This document shows, piece after piece, positions 60,355 to 64,000 of a stretch of 64,000 nt of DNA. The translations under genes were made by a program, and so were the position numbers. Under the pieces are notes generated by a model. It was not told where the DNA came from and did not search any database. It worked only from the letters and a program-made list of their open reading frames with translations. Source of the DNA: Thermoflexales bacterium (GTDB lineage Bacteria; Chloroflexota; Anaerolineae; J036; Brachytrichaceae); contig JANWUW010000046.1 in the NCBI GenBank assembly GCA_025057935.1, positions 61,352-125,351 on the forward strand, read 5' to 3'. Every line of letters begins with the position of its first letter. Position 1 is the stretch's first letter.

Positions 60355-60674
60355 AAAAAGATATCCACCCCAAGTATTACCCGCAAGCCAAAATCTACGT
60401 CGGCGGTGAATTCGTCGGCACCATCGGATCTACGAAGCCCGAACTCCACCTCGACGTTTGGTCTGGCACGCACCCCTTCTACACTGGTCAGCAGCGCCTC
60501 ATTGACACCGAAGGTCAAGTGGATCGCTTCCAGAAGCGCCTCGAGCGTAAGCAAGAGGTGCGCCTGACCAAAGCCGAGAAGGCCCGCCGGCGCCGTGAGA
60601 AGCGACGCATTGCTGAGATCGTCGTCGAGGACGAAAACCCAGAAGCAGGTGCCGCGCCAGAACAAGCGGAGTGA
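60351..60674 (+). CDS. rpmE: Ribosomal protein bL31, zinc-free type with charged tail
   Basis: This 107-residue bL31 begins [22 protein letters not shown] and contains [36 protein letters not shown]. No cysteine is present, so it is the non-zinc (C-minus) type by composition, although its domain order follows the standard form. The C-terminal 40 residues are an extension, first basic ([13 protein letters not shown]) then acidic ([17 protein letters not shown]), beyond the usual 70-85 residue length. The start overlaps rpmA by four bases. A strong hairpin follows. Confidence 0.93.
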   Translation: MKKDIHPKYYPQAKIYVGGEFVGTIGSTKPELHLDVWSGTHPFYTGQQRLIDTEGQVDRFQKRLERKQEVRLTKAEKARRRREKRRIAEIVVEDENPEAGAAPEQAE

Positions 60675-60686
60675 GATGCATGTCAT

Positions 60687-60720
60687 CTGAAGGGGCTTCC
60701 CAAAGCGGAAGCCCCTTCAG
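60687..60720 (+). terminator. Terminator of rplU-rpmA-rpmE
   Basis: A perfect 14-bp stem, CTGAAGGGGCTTCC (60687-60700) with GGAAGCCCCTTCAG (60707-60720) and a 6-base loop, lies 13 bp after the rpmE stop. The following CATTTG is only a weak T-tract. Confidence 0.82.
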
Positions 60721-61039
60721 CATTTGTACCTGTGGATACTGCGCAGTGTGATTGACAAGTGAGCTGCAAGCTCGACGCCCAAAGCGTCAGCAATGCCAGA
60801 TCGATCCCGAAACGTGCCGCGAGCTCCGCTGGACGCGCCTCGCTCGTGCTTGCAAGCAGCGCCTTCTCGCTTGTAGCATGCGTAAGAAATACAGCGGCAG
60901 CGTTTCCACTCGACCGGTGAGTTCGAGGGCACTGTGAGGTGCACAGCGAGCGCGCCCTGAAGGCGGTTTGATCGAACGAAATCGCAGGATCAGGCGGATG
61001 TGTTGGTGCAGCGCTCATGACGCAATAATTTTGTGTGTT
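60721..61039. other. Non-coding gap of about 320 bp
   Basis: No convincing gene is found on either strand. The minus strand has an open frame at 60683-61018, but its composition (Cys/Ser/Thr-rich, no motif) is not gene-like. Two fragments (GVELAAHLSITLRS and AARFGIDLALL) appear in different frames, so a decayed gene is possible. A TTGACA hexamer at 60752 has no -10 partner. Confidence 0.4.
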
Positions 61040-61678
61040 GTGAGCGAGCTTGGAGCGTTTTTAGCGCGTTTGCAGGTTGCGTTACAGGGGACGCTGCCTG
61101 GCGAGGTCGCCCATGCGCGCATGCGTCCGCCGGGTCGCCTGAGTGCGCCTTCGGCTGACCTGCCCCCGGCGCGCCAAGCAGGGGTGCTCCTGCTCCTGTA
61201 TCCGCGCGCAGGAGCGCTCCACTTTGTGCTCACGCAACGTGCTCCTGCACTTGCACATCACCGCGGGCAAATCGCGCTTCCTGGCGGTCAACGCGAAGCA
61301 CACGATCGGGACATCGTTCACACAGCGCTGCGCGAGGCGAGCGAAGAACTCGGCATTGCGCCCGAGCAGGTGTGCGTTCTCGGCACGCTCTCATCTGTTT
61401 ACGTGCAACCCAGTCACTTCTGGATGACCCCAGTGGTTGCGTATGCGCCCACAAGGCTGAGCTTCCGCCCCGCTCCGTCGGAAGTAGAAGCAGTGATCGA
61501 AGTATCCCTCGATGCCCTGCTTGACCCGCGCAATCGCTGCTTTGTGCAGCGCGTGCTCAGCGACGGTCGTACGAGCACAGTGCCTGCATTTTGCTTCTCA
61601 GGCTGCGAGGTATGGGGCGCAACGGCGATGGTGCTCAACGAGTTCGCCGCAGTCGTCGAGCAAGCTTCAAGTGGGTGA
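61040..61678 (+). CDS. Nudix hydrolase, CoA pyrophosphatase-like
   Basis: This 212-residue protein carries the Nudix box as LPGGQREAHDRDIVHTALRE followed by ASEELGI, about residues 83-110. The Glu after G-x5 is Asp, as in NUDT7-type CoA pyrophosphatases, and AGVLLLLYPR precedes the box. It likely hydrolyses CoA or related dinucleotides in the cytoplasm. I place the start at GTG 61040 (SELGAFLARLQVAL). An AATAAT/TAATTT hexamer about 8-10 bases upstream fits leaderless expression. The TTG at 60968 would add a Cys/Arg-rich, atypical extension. The end overlaps the convergent translin-family gene by 12 bases. Confidence 0.85.
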   Translation: MSELGAFLARLQVALQGTLPGEVAHARMRPPGRLSAPSADLPPARQAGVLLLLYPRAGALHFVLTQRAPALAHHRGQIALPGGQREAHDRDIVHTALREASEELGIAPEQVCVLGTLSSVYVQPSHFWMTPVVAYAPTRLSFRPAPSEVEAVIEVSLDALLDPRNRCFVQRVLSDGRTSTVPAFCFSGCEVWGATAMVLNEFAAVVEQASSG

Positions 61679-62320
61679 GGCTCTCTCGTCTGCATCTAGG
61701 CGGGCAGCGACTTCCTCAAGCGCTCGTCTTAAGCGGCGCTCACGCACGAAGAGAGTGAAATCGCCGCGCGTGCGCTCCAGCACACCGCGCACCAAATCGG
61801 TGTTTTTGCGCAGATTGCCTGTGATCGCCTCAGGGAAATCCATCGTCACAAGCACGTCGTAGACGTCGTCCATGAAACTGAGCAAGCGCTCGCATTCTGC
61901 GGGCATATCTTGGCGCATCAAGTCGAGCACTCGTCGCCGTAGTTCGCTTGCCGCCTCTGCCAAGCCGTTGAGATAAGCTGCAAACTCTACGCCAAGACTT
62001 TCAGGCTCAGGCAGCGGCTCATCACGCGCCACGGCAAGCAGGATGCTCGCCTCAGTGAGCTCCTTCGCCGCGTCCTGCACGTATCCTGAGGACAGCAGGT
62101 CGGGGTACGGTGACAGCGTTTCACACATCGCGCGGAGTTGCTGCTGGGCATTGCGCAGGTACGCCTCAGCCTCTTGCCATGCATCGCGATGCACAGCGCG
62201 CATGCTCAAAGCGCAGGAGCGGATGATCTCTCTGGAAAGCAAAATGGCGCGGTCGCGAGCAGCGTTTTTCTCTTCCCATGCGCCTCGAATGCGCTCAGCA
62301 ATTTCGAACAACGAGCCCAT
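61667..62320 (-). CDS. Translin-family protein
   Basis: This 217-residue, all-helical protein starts EIAERIRGAWEEKNAARDRAILLSREIIRSC, has YVQDAAKELTEASILLAVARDEPLPEPE in the middle, and ends with the translin signature (DFPEAITGNLRKNTDLVRGVLERTRGDFTLFVRE, split here by residues about 165-200). Translins form octameric rings that bind or cut short RNA/DNA. They are common in eukaryotes and archaea and rarer in bacteria. The first gene left of the oriC-like array, it is transcribed away from it. A GATAAT hexamer ends 8 nt before its ATG. Confidence 0.85.
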   Translation of the reverse strand: MGSLFEIAERIRGAWEEKNAARDRAILLSREIIRSCALSMRAVHRDAWQEAEAYLRNAQQQLRAMCETLSPYPDLLSSGYVQDAAKELTEASILLAVARDEPLPEPESLGVEFAAYLNGLAEAASELRRRVLDLMRQDMPAECERLLSFMDDVYDVLVTMDFPEAITGNLRKNTDLVRGVLERTRGDFTLFVRERRLRRALEEVAARLDADERASPT

Positions 62321-62328
62321 TAGCGCGC

Positions 62329-62334
62329 ATTATC
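62329..62334 (-). promoter_or_regulatory. -10 element (GATAAT) of the translin-family gene
   Basis: It ends 8 nt before ATG 62320. The first base departs from TANAAT. Transcription runs away from the DnaA-box array. Confidence 0.5.
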
Positions 62335-62350
62335 CTCATAGTTTGCTTTG

Positions 62351-62606
62351 TAGAAGTAGTAGCTGGGTTGTGGAAGTTGTGGATAACTATCACCCCTGCC
62401 CATATATGGCGCACCCCGCGCTTGAGACAGCCAGAAGTAGCCCACGAAGCCTCTGCAAGAGCAAATAGCCTGTGGATGAGCTGTGGATGAATTTGCGGTG
62501 AGGGTTATCCACAGGTGTGGATAAGTCCAAGATGTGGCGTGTGGATATGTGGATTGGTCGGTTGAACTCACAGGTTGTGGATAAGTGTGGATAACTCTGT
62601 GGATAA
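62351..62606. other. Candidate chromosomal replication origin (oriC) with DnaA-box array
   Basis: Six perfect DnaA boxes are present, written as TGTGGATAA or its complement TTATCCACA: 62378-62386, 62505-62513 (opposite orientation), 62516-62524, 62576-62584, 62586-62594 and 62598-62606. Near matches are TGTGGATGA at 62471 and 62482, TGTGGATAT at 62540, TGTGGATTG at 62548, and TGTGGAAG at 62369. At the left end TAG-AAG-TAG-TAG (62351-62362) is followed by CTGGG and then the boxes. This resembles a DnaA-trio next to a GC-rich spacer and DnaA boxes, the arrangement proposed for bacterial unwinding elements. The array lies in the 337-bp gap between divergent genes. No dnaA or dnaN is in this window. 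Confidence 0.85.
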
Positions 62607-62640
62607 GTTGGCGCGTTTGGGTATAACTCTGAGGAAAGAC

Positions 62641-62656
62641 GTTAAGAGCCCTTAAC
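62641..62656. promoter_or_regulatory. Inverted repeat before the ornithine-cyclodeaminase-family gene
   Basis: GTTAAG-AGCC-CTTAAC is a perfect 6-bp inverted repeat that ends one base before ATG 62658. A TATAAC hexamer at 62622-62627 would place the transcript start about 24 nt before the ATG, so the repeat lies in the leader and may be an operator or a translational element. Confidence 0.4.
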
Positions 62657-62657
62657 G

Positions 62658-63572
62658 ATGCGCTGTTTGAGTGCAGAGGAAACGGCAACATGCCTGCCGT
62701 GGAACGCGTTGGTAGACGAGCTTCATCGTGTGCTCCAAGCGATGCGTGATGGGCGCGTGGTCGCGCCGCTGCGCCAGCAGCTCGAACTTTCCCGCGGTGG
62801 GGTGTTGCTCACCATGCCAGCGGCTGACGACGATTTCGCCGTCGTCAAGTTGGTGACTGTCCATCCGCACAATGAGACGCTGGGGATGCCGCGCGTGCAA
62901 GGTGAAGTTGTGGTGATGCGCGCCGAGAGCGGCGAGCGGTTAATGTGGCTGGATGGTCAAGTGGTCACAGCGCGCCGCACCGCTGCGCTGTCTTTGCTGG
63001 CAGCACAGGCTCTCGCTTCGCCGCAGGCTCAGCGAGGACCGCTGCTCATTGTCGGTGCCGGCACACAAGCGGAAGCGCATCTCTTCGCGTTCGCCGATGC
63101 TTACAAGGACATGCACATCTTCATCTTTGGGCGTAACTTGGCGCGAGCGCAGGCGTTGGCAGCGCGTGCTGCCGCACAAGGCATCGCTGCGCAGGCAGTA
63201 GACGACCTGCAGGCGGTGCTGCCTGAGTGCGGCATGGTGATCACGGCGACCAATAGCACGTCGCCCGTGTTGCCCGATGCAGTGCGCGAGGACGCCTTCA
63301 TTGCTGCAATAGGCGCTTTCACGCCAAGCATGGCGGAACTGCCGCCCTCGCTAGTGCGGCGCGCGCGATTGGTCGTGGATACGCTCGACGGCGCACGACA
63401 TGAAGCTGGCGATCTAATCCAAGCCGAGGTAGATTGGACGCGCGTTGAGGCGCTTGCAGCGGCTGTGCTTGGGCCGCCGCACAGCGGTGTAACCGTCTTC
63501 AAGAGTGTAGGTTGCGCGCTCTGGGACCTTGCTGCAGCTCGCGCGGCGCTGCGTTGCGGCAAGGTGGAGTGA
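62658..63572 (+). CDS. Ornithine cyclodeaminase / mu-crystallin family protein
   Basis: This 304-residue, NAD(P)-binding protein contains GVLLTMPAADDDFAVVKLVTVHPHN, GEVVVMRAESGERLMWLDGQVVTARRTAALSLLAA in the catalytic region (split near residue 105), and the nucleotide motif LLIVGAGTQAEAHLFAFADAY near residue 128. GMVITATNSTSPVL and SVGCALWDLAAARAAL near the end are typical. Members include ornithine cyclodeaminases and delta-1-pyrroline-2-carboxylate reductases, and the exact reaction cannot be decided here. It is the first gene to the right of the oriC-like region and is transcribed away from it. Confidence 0.9.
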   Translation: MRCLSAEETATCLPWNALVDELHRVLQAMRDGRVVAPLRQQLELSRGGVLLTMPAADDDFAVVKLVTVHPHNETLGMPRVQGEVVVMRAESGERLMWLDGQVVTARRTAALSLLAAQALASPQAQRGPLLIVGAGTQAEAHLFAFADAYKDMHIFIFGRNLARAQALAARAAAQGIAAQAVDDLQAVLPECGMVITATNSTSPVLPDAVREDAFIAAIGAFTPSMAELPPSLVRRARLVVDTLDGARHEAGDLIQAEVDWTRVEALAAAVLGPPHSGVTVFKSVGCALWDLAAARAALRCGKVE

Positions 63573-63652
63573 AGCCCCTCTCATGGACTTTTGTGCAGGG
63601 CGGTAAACTTTGCGCTACGCAATCCAACCCAGGGAGCTGGACCGAGGCGCCT

Positions 63653-64000
63653 ATGCCCAAGAGTTCGCGTCTCTCAACACTGCTTGCGCTTTCTTCAGTT
63701 AGCGCCGCAGCCGTTGCTGCGTACGCATTCTTTGTGCGACCGTGGCACTTGCGCTGGGGTGCCACACCTGAGGAGGCAGATAGCTGGCTGCCCGGTGACG
63801 ACCTCACCCCGAATCCCAAGTTGTGCGCTACCCACGCTGTGACCATTCACGCGCCAGCCAGCGAGGTCTGGGCTTGGCTGGTGCAAATCGGACAGGGGCG
63901 AGGAGGCTTCTACAGCTACACATGGATTGAGAACTTGCTGGGTCTGGACATTCGCAACGCACAGCGAGTGCGCCCTGATCTCCAGAGGCTGCACGCTGCT
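63653..64000 (+). CDS. SRPBCC-family protein, N-terminal part (3' end outside the window)
   Basis: The frame is open from ATG 63653 to the window edge (116 codons). A short N-terminal hydrophobic segment (LSTLLALSSVSAAAVAAYAFFV, about residues 7-28, split by position) suggests a membrane anchor. The following ATHAVTIHAPASEVWAWLVQIGQGRGGFYSYTWIENLLGLDI stretch, about residues 60-101, is the start of a START-like/SRPBCC domain, with its conserved W-x-W-L-x-Q-I-G-Q and GFYSY motifs. These domains bind hydrophobic ligands. A GAGG sequence lies five bases before the ATG, and a TAAACT hexamer is at 63604-63609. Full function needs the missing part. Confidence 0.8.
   Translation, partial: MPKSSRLSTLLALSSVSAAAVAAYAFFVRPWHLRWGATPEEADSWLPGDDLTPNPKLCATHAVTIHAPASEVWAWLVQIGQGRGGFYSYTWIENLLGLDIRNAQRVRPDLQRLHAA

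Noticed and set aside
60683..61018. Minus-strand 111-codon frame downstream of rpmE
   Set aside because: It starts inside the rpmE terminator hairpin region and has a non-gene-like composition. At most it is a decayed remnant.
1..64000. CRISPR arrays, insertion sequences, prophage or integron features
   Set aside because: No regularly spaced direct repeats, transposase, integrase or att-like repeats were seen. The Thr/Pro repeat codons at 53680-53868 and the acidic codons at 46040-46370 are coding low-complexity sequence.

Overview
This 64 kb window is a gene-dense, GC-rich bacterial chromosome segment. The gene set points to a member of the Chloroflexota, probably an Anaerolineae-like or related thermophilic lineage. 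The pointers are a one-piece GlyQS glycyl-tRNA synthetase, a YYY-motif (DUF2298) membrane protein, a PknB-type kinase with a Thr/Pro-rich tail and SH3b domain, a processive diacylglycerol glycosyltransferase, ThyX, an archaeal-type phosphoglycerate mutase and a mevalonate kinase. Taxonomy is inferred from gene content only. I see no phage, insertion sequence or CRISPR array.

Layout. 1-1.3 kb: the 3' end of a galactokinase that carries an SH3-like tail, then a small unknown gene. 1.45-4.0 kb: a large XRE-STAND-TPR regulator. 11.3-4.0 kb, minus strand: a long tight gene run, DUF2905 - pxpA - pxpB - pxpC (5-oxoprolinase) - membrane protein - M20 peptidase - small protein - XdhC-like - xseA. 11.5-20 kb, plus strand: PreP-type M16 protease, a lower-GC restriction-modification pair, and fused glyQS. 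20-25.7 kb: Gfo/Idh/MocA oxidoreductase, SirB1-type protein, thyX, an amine oxidase-like flavoprotein, greA, a thioredoxin-like protein without its cysteines, and ssb. 29.4-25.7 kb, minus: a sulfur-relay cluster of PocR-type regulator, sulfide:quinone-reductase-like flavoprotein, DUF1641, TusE/DsrC-like and DsrE-like. 29.5-40.3 kb: hisD, an SDR, aPGAM, mevalonate kinase, a lipoprotein, queG, thrC, DUF2298 and a LacI regulator. 40.3-47.8 kb: GlpA-like dehydrogenase, LLM oxidoreductase, a membrane protein, PstS-like lipoprotein, gcvT, an extremely acidic protein, a glycolipid synthase and DUF951. 47.9-48.1 kb: tRNA-Gly(GCC) and tRNA-Ala(CGC) with a clear promoter and terminator. 48.1-50.7 kb, minus: atpA-atpG without the rest of the ATP synthase genes. 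51-58 kb: CPBP protease, Ser/Thr kinase, UvrD/PcrA helicase, a secreted SH3 protein and an unknown protein. 58-60.7 kb: a BMP-family lipoprotein behind a structured leader, then rplU-rpmA-rpmE. 61-64 kb: a Nudix hydrolase, a translin-family protein, an oriC-like array of DnaA boxes, an ornithine-cyclodeaminase-family protein and the start of an SRPBCC protein.

Two signals stand out. First, 62351-62606 looks like a chromosomal replication origin: six perfect TTATCCACA boxes plus several near matches, with a TAG-type trinucleotide run next to one end, and no dnaA or dnaN nearby. Second, at least sixteen genes have a TANAAT-like -10 hexamer ending only 6-9 nt before the start codon, on both strands and usually with no Shine-Dalgarno sequence. 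This implies widespread leaderless transcription, and it decides many of the start sites given here. Genes inside operons instead show Shine-Dalgarno sequences or stop/start overlaps such as ATGA.
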